Shown in pieces: positions 35,044 to 44,404 of a stretch of 64,000 nt of DNA. The stretch lies in the NCBI GenBank assembly GCA_002437815.1, contig DJRP01000032.1, forward strand, positions 40,949-104,948. Reading direction: 5' to 3'. The notes beneath the pieces were generated by a model. It was not told the DNA's origin. It saw only the letters and a list, made by a program, of their open reading frames with translations, and did no database searches. Position 1 is the stretch's first letter, and each line of letters begins with the position of its first letter. The DNA comes from Collinsella sp. UBA6357 (GTDB taxonomy: Bacteria; Actinomycetota; Coriobacteriia; Coriobacteriales; Coriobacteriaceae). Position numbers and translations under genes: made by a program.

Positions 35044-36963
35044 ATGGCATCAGCCGACCGCACCGCGCAGGACCTCAAGTACCTCAAACTGCTCTCGCGC
35101 CAGTTTCCCACGCAGCAGGCGGCCTTCACCGAGATCATCAACCTCTCGGCCATTCTCAACCTCCCCAAAGGCACCGAGCACTTTATGAGCGATCTGCATG
35201 GCGAATACGAGGCATTCATGCATATCCTCAACAACTGCTCGGGCGTCGTGCGCGAACATGTCGACGAGATATTCGGTGAGAGCCTCACCTTTGAGCAAAA
35301 GGGCGACCTGTGCACGCTCATCTACTATCCGCGCGAGAAGATCGATCTGGTACGCAGCCAGCACTGCGACTCCCCCACCTGGTACAAAACGGTGCTCAAT
35401 GAACTCATAACGGTAGCGCGCTCCCTGTCGAGCCGCTACACCCGCTCCAAGGTGCGCAAGGCCATCCCGCGCGACTACGCTTACATCATCGACGAGCTGC
35501 TTCACACGCATCCTGACGAGAACAACTACCGTGTGCGCTACCACGAGCGCATTATCGACTCGATTCTGGAAACCGCGAGCGCCGACGACTTCATCGAGTC
35601 GCTCGCTGCGCTCATCAAGCGTTTGGCCGTCGACCATCTGCACCTGGTGGGCGATATCTTCGATCGCGGCGGCGGTGCCGCCAAGATCATGGACCGGCTG
35701 CTTTCCTACCATTCGCTTGATATCCAATGGGGCAACCATGACTTGCTGTGGATGGGCGCGGCGGCAGGCGAGCCGGCCTGTATCGTCACGGTGCTGCGCA
35801 ACAATCTTCGCTACGACAACTACGAGATTCTCGAGAACGATTACGGCATCTCCTTACGCGAGCTGGTGGCGTTCGCCAATGCTACCTATACGGCCGATGA
35901 TGCCATCACGCCGCTCATCAAAGCGATCAACGTGCTGCTCTTCAAGCTCGAGGGACAGATCATTCGACGTCGTCCCGAATTTGACATGGAAGATCGCCTG
36001 CTGCTCGACAAGATCGACCTCGATCACGGTACGGTAACGCTAGCCGACGGATCAACCTGGCCGCTTATCACCCGTGACTTTCCCACACTCAATCCCGCCG
36101 ATCCCTACGTCCTTACCGAAGAAGAGCAGCGCATCATCGATCGTCTGGTCTCTGAGTTCTCTTCGGCAGATCACCTGCGCCGACATGTCGATTTTCTCTA
36201 CAGCCATGGATCAATGTACAAAGCGACCAACGGCAACTTGCTCTTCCACGGCTGCGTGCCGCTCAACGAGGACGGAACCTTTAGCAGCATGAACTGCCTT
36301 GGCACTTGGCGAGCCGGTCGCGACTATCTCGATTTTTGCGACCAAATCGCCCGTCGCGCCTGGCGTGATCGCGACCTCGAAGCCCTCGACTGGATGTGGT
36401 ACCTGTGGATCGGCTTCAAGTCACCCGCAAGCGGCCGCCTCGTGCGTACCTTCGAGCGCGCCTACATCGCCGACAAGACAACTTGGCAAGAACCCATGGA
36501 CCCCTATTTCACACTCACGAACTCCCCTTCTGTCTGCGACGACATCATGCGCGAGTTCGACGTCAAGCCCATGGCGTGCAGCCCCACCGGCCACATTATC
36601 AACGGCCATACGCCGGTCAAGACCACCAAGGGCGAGCAGCCCATCCGCGCCGATGGCAAACTTCTTGTGATCGACGGAGGATTCTGCCGCGCCTATCATC
36701 CCAAGACGGGCATCGCCGGATACACGCTCATCTCCAGCTCGCGCGGCTGCCGCCTCAAATCGCATAGGGCGTTTACCACCGTGGCCGAGGCACTCACCAG
36801 AAACGTCGACATCGAAAGCGAGACTAACCGCTTCGATGAAGCCGAACGTCGCCGCATGGTCAGCGATACCGATACCGGTGCATCGATCCGCATGCAGATA
36901 AGCGATCTCAGGCAGCTGCTCGATGCATACAGAAGCGGTGAAATCCCCGAACGACAGGCATAG
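35044..36963 (+). CDS. fbp: Class III fructose-1,6-bisphosphatase
   Basis: 639 residues, the usual size for the class III (Firmicutes-type) enzyme, unrelated to class I. It hydrolyses fructose 1,6-bisphosphate for gluconeogenesis. The metal-site motifs of the calcineurin-like phosphatase fold are FMSDLHGEYEAF near 46, GDIFDRGGGAAKIM near 200 and QWGNHDLLWMG near 225, and a late His is in INGHTPVKT near 515. The ATG at 35044 has only a weak GAAAGAG site but matches the family start; the frame is open 78 bases upstream. Palindromes upstream suggest carbon control. Confidence 0.95.
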   Translation: MASADRTAQDLKYLKLLSRQFPTQQAAFTEIINLSAILNLPKGTEHFMSDLHGEYEAFMHILNNCSGVVREHVDEIFGESLTFEQKGDLCTLIYYPREKIDLVRSQHCDSPTWYKTVLNELITVARSLSSRYTRSKVRKAIPRDYAYIIDELLHTHPDENNYRVRYHERIIDSILETASADDFIESLAALIKRLAVDHLHLVGDIFDRGGGAAKIMDRLLSYHSLDIQWGNHDLLWMGAAAGEPACIVTVLRNNLRYDNYEILENDYGISLRELVAFANATYTADDAITPLIKAINVLLFKLEGQIIRRRPEFDMEDRLLLDKIDLDHGTVTLADGSTWPLITRDFPTLNPADPYVLTEEEQRIIDRLVSEFSSADHLRRHVDFLYSHGSMYKATNGNLLFHGCVPLNEDGTFSSMNCLGTWRAGRDYLDFCDQIARRAWRDRDLEALDWMWYLWIGFKSPASGRLVRTFERAYIADKTTWQEPMDPYFTLTNSPSVCDDIMREFDVKPMACSPTGHIINGHTPVKTTKGEQPIRADGKLLVIDGGFCRAYHPKTGIAGYTLISSSRGCRLKSHRAFTTVAEALTRNVDIESETNRFDEAERRRMVSDTDTGASIRMQISDLRQLLDAYRSGEIPERQA

Positions 36964-37054
36964 CCCAACGGCGCTTTCGCTACACTGAGCAAGTTTTGAC
37001 TCAGACCAATCCGCGAAAGCGCCGCTATCGTTGTGGCTATCGAAGGCAGGGACC

Positions 37055-37450
37055 ATGCAAAAGTTAATCGCCCAGATCATGAAATTCGGCATCGTGGGCA
37101 TCATCGCCACCATTATCGACTTCGGCGTCATGAACCTGCTTCATTACGGTCTTCGCCTCGATATCCTCATCGCCAACACGAGCGGCTTTGTCATCTCGCT
37201 CGTATTTAACTATCTGGCCAGCATGAAGTACGTCTTTGCCCACAAAGAGGGCATGAGCAGGCGCCGTGAGTTCATTATCTTCGTCGTCCTTTCGGTGATC
37301 GGCCTTGTTCTTAACGACGGCATCGTGCTTGCTCTTAACGCCGGCATAGGACTCGAGGCAAACATCGCCAAGCTGTGCGCCACGGCACTGGTCATGGTCT
37401 ATAACTTTGTCGCCCGCAAGATCTTTCTTGAGGGCGACGAGACCAAATAG
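37055..37450 (+). CDS. GtrA-family membrane protein (1)
   Basis: 131 residues with four membrane helices. It starts KFGIVGIIATIIDFGVMNLL, a GtrA hallmark, and ends with KIFLEG. The family is thought to move lipid-linked sugars across the membrane or assist glycosyltransferases in wall or teichoic-acid decoration. It is 150 bases before a paralogue with similar motifs (MKYVFAHKEGMSRRREF here, MKYVFDHREGMSRKREF there), so the pair arose by tandem duplication. The start follows GGCAGGGA. Confidence 0.85.
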   Translation: MQKLIAQIMKFGIVGIIATIIDFGVMNLLHYGLRLDILIANTSGFVISLVFNYLASMKYVFAHKEGMSRRREFIIFVVLSVIGLVLNDGIVLALNAGIGLEANIAKLCATALVMVYNFVARKIFLEGDETK

Positions 37451-37600
37451 CGACGTTTGCGGACGGATCTCTGCCGTTTGCGGATTACCTCTTTGTAATT
37501 CTGGCGAGTTCGTATAGTTCCTTCTCACGCCCTTACCAAAAGCTTGCAAAGGAATTAAAGTATCTTCTGCTCAAAACGTGTTCGTATTGGATGTGATTTC

Positions 37601-38008
37601 GTGCAGAAGGCACTAGCACAACCTCATACCAAGCAGTTTCTCAAGTTCGCTGTTGTAGGACTTATCTCCTTCGCTATCGACTGGGGTTTGCTCATCGTAC
37701 TCGTCGAAGCCTTCCACATGGATTTTTTGGTCAGCAGCACGATCTCATTCATTACGTCGGTTGTGGTCAACTACGTACTGAGCATGAAGTATGTTTTCGA
37801 TCATCGCGAGGGTATGAGCCGCAAGCGTGAGTTCACGGTCTTCACGATCTTGTCGATCGTGGGCTTGGGCCTGAACGATCTTTATATGTTCGTAGGCGTG
37901 ACCTTCTTGAGCATCGGATATCAGGCCATGAAGGCAATCGCGACGTTCTTGGTCACGTGGTACAACTATTTCAGCCGCAGGATATTCCTCGAAGGCGCAC
38001 GTTCTTAG
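37601..38008 (+). CDS. GtrA-family membrane protein (2)
   Basis: 135 residues, four helices, with KFAVVGLISFAIDWGLLI at the start and FSRRIFLEG near the end. It is a tandem paralogue of the preceding gene. The start is a GTG at 37601 with no strong ribosome site, so the exact N-terminus is uncertain. Two such proteins may work as a heteromer or serve different partners. No glycosyltransferase gene is adjacent. A terminator follows. Confidence 0.83.
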   Translation: MQKALAQPHTKQFLKFAVVGLISFAIDWGLLIVLVEAFHMDFLVSSTISFITSVVVNYVLSMKYVFDHREGMSRKREFTVFTILSIVGLGLNDLYMFVGVTFLSIGYQAMKAIATFLVTWYNYFSRRIFLEGARS

Positions 38009-38014
38009 TTTTAG

Positions 38015-38044
38015 AGCCCGGGTCGCAAAGGACCTGGGCTTTTT
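38015..38044 (+). terminator. Rho-independent terminator after the GtrA pair
   Basis: AGCCCGGGTC and its near-complement GACCTGGGCT (one G:T pair) with loop GCAAAG are followed by TTTTATTTTG. Confidence 0.9.
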
Positions 38045-38108
38045 ATTTTGAACAAAATCCCAAAATACAAGACTCTCTTTATGCGCGTCTTTACGGTATC
38101 TTGCTGCC

Positions 38109-39230
38109 ATGAGCATCGTCTTGTCACATATGGCATCGCTCCGTGCGATTCGGCACCAACGCCAGACCCGTTATGCCGTAACCTGGAACTCGATCGGCAA
38201 AGCCGAGCAGAGTCGGGCGCTGGCTCACTGCGCGCCGAACGCCTCAGATATAGATGAAGCTCATCTAGCGGCCTTGGGTTTTTGGGATAACGATGCCGAT
38301 GATGAATGGCTCGACATCCTTGTCAGTACTCCCCGCGCGCGCAGAAAGCTCTCAAGAGCCCATACCCATGTGCTGTCTCGCTCGCTTCCCGCACATGCGC
38401 TCTGTCGCGTCGAACAAGACGTTTATGCCACATCGCCAGCTTTCACGGCCCTGTTGTGCTCCCGAGGTAAAACTTTGGGTCAGATCATAATGCTTCTTAT
38501 GGAGCTCACCGGTACGTATTCCCTACCAGCCGAAGCATCTAAGCATATCGAATGGGGCGGTGTATATCCGGAGCCAGCTGACTGTGGAAATTACAGTTCA
38601 ACCGACCAAGAAGCTCCGCAGGATAAAACAACCCTAAAGGCCCCTGTCGAACAGGCACATTATAGATGCGAACCAGCAACAACAGTAGCCGAACTACAAC
38701 GCATGGCCAAATGGACCAAGAGCAGCCAGGATAGCTCCTTTCGCATGGCAGTCGCCTTTATTAAAGAAGGATCCGCCTCGCCCGCCGAGTCGCTCTCTTT
38801 TGCCATGCTCAGTCTTCCCATGCAGCACGGCGGATTCGGGTGCGGTTCCATCGGCAAGGGATTCAAGCTTAACCATAAAGTCGAATTTAACCTAACGGCT
38901 CAGACAATGTCGCAAGGTATTTCCTACGCTATCTGCGATGCGTATCTCGAGGATGCCGATGCCGATATCGAATACAACGGAATCGGACATGAAGAGCAGA
39001 ATTACCGAATTCATGACGGTCAACGAAACAACGGCCTTAAAGCCATGGGGATAACCGTCTTTGTCATCAATCGCGATCAAATGAGAGACATTCCCTCGCT
39101 CGAAGCGATTGCCCAAGTGCTATATCGGAGATCCGGGAAGAGATTTCGTTATCAATTCAAAGGATATCGTCTCCGTCAGGAGCGTCTTCTCAATGATCTC
39201 CGCAAAGGCATAGGGCTCCGCCCCATATAG
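38109..39230 (+). CDS. Hypothetical protein with C-terminal DUF559/Vsr-like nuclease-fold domain (paralogue 2)
   Basis: 373 residues. The N-terminus MSIVLSH matches the start of the protein at 4219-5397. The first half has an AbiEi-like pattern (THVLSRSLPAHALCRVEQ, then ATSPAFTALLCSRG). The second half has SASPAESLSFAMLSLP near 215, DADIEYNGIGHEEQ near 285 and GQRNNGLKAMGITVFVI after it. The fold and residue order suggest a PD-(D/E)XK/Vsr relative, perhaps with altered activity. Identity to paralogue 1 is low outside these motifs, so the split is old. A 211-bp inverted-repeat element starts 21 bases after its stop. Function unknown. Confidence 0.6.
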   Translation: MSIVLSHMASLRAIRHQRQTRYAVTWNSIGKAEQSRALAHCAPNASDIDEAHLAALGFWDNDADDEWLDILVSTPRARRKLSRAHTHVLSRSLPAHALCRVEQDVYATSPAFTALLCSRGKTLGQIIMLLMELTGTYSLPAEASKHIEWGGVYPEPADCGNYSSTDQEAPQDKTTLKAPVEQAHYRCEPATTVAELQRMAKWTKSSQDSSFRMAVAFIKEGSASPAESLSFAMLSLPMQHGGFGCGSIGKGFKLNHKVEFNLTAQTMSQGISYAICDAYLEDADADIEYNGIGHEEQNYRIHDGQRNNGLKAMGITVFVINRDQMRDIPSLEAIAQVLYRRSGKRFRYQFKGYRLRQERLLNDLRKGIGLRPI

Positions 39231-39251
39231 GTTCGCCCGCACTGCCTTTAT

Positions 39252-39462
39252 GGCTAATTTCACCAAATATGAGTCAATCATTTTTATTAGTACCCATCTT
39301 TAGTCCCATAATGAGGACTGGGAGGTCTTCGTAAAAGACAGAATCGCTCTGTCCAGCGCATCTAGAACGCTGAAGTTTATCTCTCAAGAGAGATGCAGCG
39401 GCAAACCGAGAGAAATGGGCGTCTTGATCCTGGGCGCTGAATCATATCTGTGTAAATTAGCC
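39252..39462. repeat. 211-bp inverted-repeat element B
   Basis: Left arm 39252-39275 (GGCTAATTTCACCAAATATG...) and right arm 39439-39462 pair imperfectly and match the arms of element A at 23.0 kb. Inside are several small stems (AGTCCC...GGACT; ATCTCTC...GAGAGAT), so the transcript could fold. No ORF is inside. It accounts for most of the gene-free stretch 39231-39560; the remainder is a short AT-rich part and a terminator. Confidence 0.75.
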
Positions 39463-39510
39463 ACAATCGAAAGTGTTAGTATTCTGGTAACACGAAAATC
39501 GATGTAATAA

Positions 39511-39540
39511 AAAGGCGACCGGATCGCTCCGATCGCCTTT
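39511..39540. terminator. Terminator downstream of the DUF4430 secreted protein gene
   Basis: AAAGGCGACCGGA and TCCGATCGCCTTT form a stem with one mismatch. On the minus strand it is followed by TTATTACATC, fitting the end of the surface-protein operon. Confidence 0.65.
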
Positions 39541-39560
39541 CGACAAACTAAACTGGCTGT

Positions 39561-40442
39561 TCAACCAGTAACGTAATACCAAACAACGTTATCGCCGTCA
39601 GAAAGCTGATAACCGCTGCAGGCAACGTTGGGCGAAACGCCATTGACGGAATACATCCATCCGCTCGTGCCGCCATGCTCCTTCTCGGCAAGGCCTCCGA
39701 TAGCCGCAACATAGGTTCCGTATTGGCTCCCACGAGCATTGACGGAAAGGCCGAGGGCACAAAGGGCGTCATAGACCGTGGCGCCCTTAACAAAAGTAAA
39801 CGTTCCACCGCTCGAAACGGGATTTCCAACGGCACTCGACGTAACTGAAACCGTTACCGTGATCCGATTGGAATCAGGCGCAGGGGTCGCTGAACCAGAA
39901 GGCGAAGAACTATCCGCGGCGTTTGACGAGCCAGACGAAGAACCGCCCGAAGCAGCTGATTCACCGCCCGTCGAGGATTGCCCAGCAGCAGACCCATTGG
40001 AAGAGGAATCCGTCGACCCAGATGCTCCATCCTTGGAGCCCGTCTTTTCATCTGACGATGCGTCTTGAGAACCCTTTCCGTCAGACGAATCGTCCTTGGA
40101 CTTGTCGCTACCCTTACTCTCGCCTTTAGACTCGGAGGACTTCTTATCTTTAGCCTTGTCGGCAGAAGAACTTGACTCGCTCTTTGCATCGATAGTGGTT
40201 GCCGTGACACTCGATTGCCCCGTAACAGCAGAAACAAGCCACGTGAGTGACCAAGCGCCGCCCTCTGCGGGAGACACAAATCCCAACGAAACAACGATCA
40301 GGGCCACACACGCAGCAGAAAGCACGCCTGCGAGCAAAGTGCGCCGACGGACAGGCGCGGCGGCAGCCGCACCCGTCGTCTTCGTTTCATCAAGCTGGAT
40401 ATACTGCTTGTCCGCGTTATTGCGATCAGCGCTATCGGGCAT
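39561..40442 (-). CDS. Secreted or membrane-anchored protein with one DUF4430 domain
   Basis: 293 residues. A membrane/signal segment (TLLAGVLSAACVALIVVSLGFV) lies near 36-57 after a short cytoplasmic tail. Residues about 85-190 are Ser/Lys/Asp/Gly-rich low-complexity linker. The last 95 residues form a DUF4430 domain (TFTFVKGATVYDALCALGL, GWMYSVNGVSPNVACSGYQL, WYYVTG), structurally like the cobalamin-facing domain of transcobalamin and intrinsic factor. The start at 40442 is preferred as AAGGA lies 8 bases upstream; it overlaps the end of the large gene before it, so the two are co-translated. Confidence 0.8.
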   Translation of the reverse strand: MPDSADRNNADKQYIQLDETKTTGAAAAAPVRRRTLLAGVLSAACVALIVVSLGFVSPAEGGAWSLTWLVSAVTGQSSVTATTIDAKSESSSSADKAKDKKSSESKGESKGSDKSKDDSSDGKGSQDASSDEKTGSKDGASGSTDSSSNGSAAGQSSTGGESAASGGSSSGSSNAADSSSPSGSATPAPDSNRITVTVSVTSSAVGNPVSSGGTFTFVKGATVYDALCALGLSVNARGSQYGTYVAAIGGLAEKEHGGTSGWMYSVNGVSPNVACSGYQLSDGDNVVWYYVTG

Positions 40443-43400
40443 TGGAGCCATCCTTGTCGCGACGCGTAACAACAAAGACCGCGATAAGGATCAGGCCGAT
40501 AACGCCGACAGCAATGCCTGCAATGGCAAACGGATTGAGCGTGGTCTCACGAACCGCATCAGAAGCCGAAACGGTAGCGGTCTTAACCGTACGAGTAGAA
40601 GACTTGCCGCTCTTCTTGTCATCGCTAGAAGACTTCGAAGAATCCGACTTCGACTTCTTCTTTGAGTCATCGTCGGAACTCTTGGAATCTTTTTTCTTAG
40701 CGTCATCGCTCTTGGTGATCTTGGTTGTAGAAGCAACCGGAGCGTACTTGGCAGCCACAAAGCCACCAGCCTGCTTTCCAGCGGTTCCAGAACCAGAAGG
40801 AGAACCAGCGATGCCGGACCCGCTGCCAGCACCGCTCCCGGTACCGCTGCCTCCCGTTGAACCGTTACCCTGATCAGACTTATCAGCATTCTTCTGCCAC
40901 TTGGCGGTCAACGTCATATCGCCAGACACCGGCTGAGAGAAATCCCACTTGGCACCGTATCTCGTGTACCAGCCAAGGAAGGTATAGCCCTCACGCACCG
41001 GATCGGTCGGCTGAAGCAGCTTGCCATCCATGGTCGACGCGAACTTAGTCTCAACGGTTGAGCCACCATCAGAATCGAAGGTAATAGTCCACGAATCGAC
41101 AGAGCGCAGCTTAAAGAGGTTGCCCGAGTCGTTGATGTAATAAAGATTGCCAGATGCGTCCGCAATAACCGGAGAATCACAATACTGATGATATCCAGCG
41201 GCATCATAGATCTGAGTTGCTTCTTTATCACCGAGCTTATAGCGATAAACTCCGCCGCCCGACGTGTAATGAACATAATCAGACGTATCAGCACCGTTAA
41301 CGGTAAAGTACACGTATGTGTTATTGCCCTGAACACTCACGAGCGGCGTTGCAGCGATACCGTTAAGACCAGCCGGCAGTGACTTGCCATCAGCAGAGGC
41401 GATCGTCGACGCTTTGCCCGTATTAAGGTCATAAACCACCAGAGCGGAGCCGGAAGACGCCTGGCCACCCACGATCAACTTGTCGCCAGCAACCACGGGA
41501 GCGCTCAAATTGTTGCAAAGTCCCAGGTCAACCGTCTCCTGCTCACTCAAAACGCCCTTGGCGGAAAGCGAAATCACATGCAGCTTGCCATCATGGGTCA
41601 TCTGATAGAACGTCGAACCATTCGAAGGGTCAACAATGCAGTCGGCGTTTGCAAGTGCACCGAGCTTCATGCTCGAAACAACCGAACCCGTCGTCTTATC
41701 AAGGCACTTGAGCGTACCCGAGCTAGTAGGCACAACCGCATACTTATCCGTCAGAGCCGCACCAGTCCAGTAGTAGCCCTCAGACGGGTCGATGTTCTGC
41801 CACGAAACCTCGCCCGTTGCGATCTTAATGCGCGAGAATGCGCCGTTTCCGTAAGTTGAGTTGTAGTTCTCGTCGTATGCGATATCGACAGACCCGACAT
41901 AAACATACTCGCCATCCGAAACGATTGAGCAGGAACTCTGCGTGAGATCCGTCAAACCGGGCGTCAACCATTTGCAGATGAGTTTATCGGCGGTAATCGC
42001 CTCCACAGCGCCACCGCTCAGTGGAACAATAATCAAGCCATTGGTGTAAATCGGACGTGAGGTATAGCTCACTTTGGAGGCAAGCGGAGCAGAAGAAACC
42101 TTTTTGCCCGTAGATGCGTCGATCTTAACGAGCTCATTTTCGGTCGCGATATACACAAAGCCGTTGGCGATAACAGGCTCGCTGCAGCTGGCGTACTGCT
42201 GACCCGTCTCAGCCTTCCAGTCAAAAGCCCATGCGAGGCCCGCAGCCTTAGAGGGCGTCTTGGCGTCCGTTACGGCCGAACCATTGCCGCTGTTGCCATA
42301 GCCAGACCACTCGGCATCCCAATCCGGCGCCGTCGCGCTGGGATCGACAACGATCTTATCGGGATCAGGCATCTCCGATTCATAACCAGTGTAGGCAAGG
42401 GTGACTTTATCGCCACTCTTGAGCTTGATGTTATTGGCACACAAGCTCGAGCTTTCACCGTTGATGAACAGCATCCAAGAATTACCGGTCGAGATATCCC
42501 AGCCATACGATTTACCATCAAATGGCGAAGTAATGGTATTGAGGAACCAAAGCTCGGAGCCGTCGTATTTGCTCGTGCCTGCACTGTATTGCAGTCCCTT
42601 AGCCTTCAGAACCGTCTCGATGAGATCCTGGGCCGTCGACCCTTCGGGCAGTGAGACATTGTTCGCCTTGCCCCAATGCGCATTGTTGCCGTTGACGTCC
42701 GGACCTATAACATCGACGGAACCGAGCACCTGTCCGGGAAGGGCATCCGTATAGCCGCCGTACATGAAGGTGACCGTGTCGCCATCATTAAGCACGTAGT
42801 CGCCAGCGCCGACTGACGCCATCTGCCCGTTGACGAAGAACATCCACGTGCTCGACCAGTCGGGTGTGGAGCTTAGGGCATACGAAGAGTCGAACGGCGA
42901 AGTAATGCCGTTAAGGAACCAACCCCATGATTCATTCTTTGCATCGAGCGTAAGACCGGTCTGCTCAAGCAAGTCTTTAGCAGTGGAGCCCGTCTTGAGA
43001 TCAACCTGCCCCGAAGAAGCCCAAACTTGCTGTTTACCGTTCTTGTCCTTGCCCAAGACCTGGACGGACGCGCTGATACTGTCGGAAGGCAGTTGATCAC
43101 CAGAGCCACCATAGAACCAGGTGACGGTATCACCGGCGTGAATTGTGACGTCATTTGCCATGACATCGCTCGACACACCATTGATAAACAGCTGCCAGAA
43201 GCTCGAATAATCGGCCGGCGTACCGAGCTCAACACCATCATGGGTCATGCTCAGAATAAATGCACCCATGGAAACGACATCGATATCGTTGGCCTCGAAT
43301 GCCACCTTGGAAAGATCGAGGGCGCTCGAACCAGACGTCACCACATATTGCGAGTTATCAATCCACGTCTGGCGGTTGCCTTGAGCGTCACGGCCGATGA

Positions 43401-44322
43401 CGGTGACGTTGGCGGCAACTTGATCCTTGACCGTCGGAGCCGTTGCTTCACCGGTGTAGGCGAATTCGATCTTCTGCCCCTGGGTGAGCTTGACACTGCT
43501 CGCGCCAAGCATCGAAGACTGGCCGTCGACGAAAAGCTGCCAATAGGCACCGCTCGCCGCATCATAGGCAAGCGTGCGGCCGTCATAGGGCGACGTAATG
43601 CTCTTGAGGTAGAACCCGTAAGACGTGGCCGGATCATAGTCGGCAGAAATGCCCGCAAGCGAGACAAGTTTGACAAACGCATCCGCGGCGGTCGCGTCCT
43701 CGTCAAGCTTGAGCTGGGTGGGCGACACCCACGTCTGCGCCTTGCCATCGGCATCGGCGCCGACGATCGAGAACGAGACCTCAACCTGCTTCTTTGCGGC
43801 GTCGGCGGCCTTGGTTGAGCCCTCGGCCTGGGCAGCGGTTGCCGCGGTGGCTGAGCCGGCCTCATCGACGGACGAAGTCGAAGACTGAGCATCATCAGAA
43901 GCAGCGGAATTATCGCCCGCCGTCGCGGAGCTACCGTCAGTCGTCGAGGCATCAGCGCTATCCGATGCAGCGCCGCTCTCGGACACCGCGCCCGCAGCAC
44001 CATTCTGCTCGGTAGAGCCCAAATCGATGGCGTCATGAGAACCGGCGTCATCAGACGACACTGCCTGCGAGAGCGCCTCGGCAACGCCCTCAGCACCATC
44101 GGCCCACATCTGCGCCGGCGTAGTGCCAAAGGCCATGGCAAACGCTAAGAATGCCACCAGGCCGCGCTTGGCTACACCGCGCGCCACCGCGCTCCGGCGA
44201 TGCCACCGCGCCTGACCGCGCTCGTCCTCAAAGTTATCCATTTGTCTCCCATTGTCCGTAAACGAGGCATCATCCCGTGGATGCCCCGCATCATCGCGCA
44301 TGTTGCGCTTGAGTACCCCCAT
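40432..44322 (-). CDS. Large surface protein: four DUF4430 domains, beta-propeller, InlB-type repeat, C-terminal anchor
   Basis: 1296 residues. A signal peptide spans about 45-75 (GLVAFLAFAMAFGTTPAQMWA), followed by a Ser/Asp/Ala-rich linker. Four DUF4430 domains follow at about 180-290, 297-400, 405-510 and 515-630, each with a W/F-x-L-F-I/V-N/D-G core and a DxVTxxYxG end. Residues about 660-1050 are PQQ-like propeller blades (GFVYIATENELVKIDASTG). One Listeria-Bacteroides repeat (PVREGYTFLGWYTRYGAKWD) lies near 1085, then a Ser/Lys-rich stalk and a membrane helix (IAGIAVGVIGLILIAVFVV). It probably displays ligand-binding domains outside the cell; cobalamin is suggested by the upstream riboswitch. 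The start at 44322 follows AAGGGGG; ATG 44241 also has a good site. Confidence 0.82.
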   Translation of the reverse strand: MGVLKRNMRDDAGHPRDDASFTDNGRQMDNFEDERGQARWHRRSAVARGVAKRGLVAFLAFAMAFGTTPAQMWADGAEGVAEALSQAVSSDDAGSHDAIDLGSTEQNGAAGAVSESGAASDSADASTTDGSSATAGDNSAASDDAQSSTSSVDEAGSATAATAAQAEGSTKAADAAKKQVEVSFSIVGADADGKAQTWVSPTQLKLDEDATAADAFVKLVSLAGISADYDPATSYGFYLKSITSPYDGRTLAYDAASGAYWQLFVDGQSSMLGASSVKLTQGQKIEFAYTGEATAPTVKDQVAANVTVIGRDAQGNRQTWIDNSQYVVTSGSSALDLSKVAFEANDIDVVSMGAFILSMTHDGVELGTPADYSSFWQLFINGVSSDVMANDVTIHAGDTVTWFYGGSGDQLPSDSISASVQVLGKDKNGKQQVWASSGQVDLKTGSTAKDLLEQTGLTLDAKNESWGWFLNGITSPFDSSYALSSTPDWSSTWMFFVNGQMASVGAGDYVLNDGDTVTFMYGGYTDALPGQVLGSVDVIGPDVNGNNAHWGKANNVSLPEGSTAQDLIETVLKAKGLQYSAGTSKYDGSELWFLNTITSPFDGKSYGWDISTGNSWMLFINGESSSLCANNIKLKSGDKVTLAYTGYESEMPDPDKIVVDPSATAPDWDAEWSGYGNSGNGSAVTDAKTPSKAAGLAWAFDWKAETGQQYASCSEPVIANGFVYIATENELVKIDASTGKKVSSAPLASKVSYTSRPIYTNGLIIVPLSGGAVEAITADKLICKWLTPGLTDLTQSSCSIVSDGEYVYVGSVDIAYDENYNSTYGNGAFSRIKIATGEVSWQNIDPSEGYYWTGAALTDKYAVVPTSSGTLKCLDKTTGSVVSSMKLGALANADCIVDPSNGSTFYQMTHDGKLHVISLSAKGVLSEQETVDLGLCNNLSAPVVAGDKLIVGGQASSGSALVVYDLNTGKASTIASADGKSLPAGLNGIAATPLVSVQGNNTYVYFTVNGADTSDYVHYTSGGGVYRYKLGDKEATQIYDAAGYHQYCDSPVIADASGNLYYINDSGNLFKLRSVDSWTITFDSDGGSTVETKFASTMDGKLLQPTDPVREGYTFLGWYTRYGAKWDFSQPVSGDMTLTAKWQKNADKSDQGNGSTGGSGTGSGAGSGSGIAGSPSGSGTAGKQAGGFVAAKYAPVASTTKITKSDDAKKKDSKSSDDDSKKKSKSDSSKSSSDDKKSGKSSTRTVKTATVSASDAVRETTLNPFAIAGIAVGVIGLILIAVFVVTRRDKDGSNAR

Positions 44323-44404
44323 CGGGGTCCCCCTTCCCTCCAGAGCCCAGCGCGTGCCGGTGATGCCACACCGCGGCCGCGCACAAGATGGGAGGCGATC
44401 CGAC

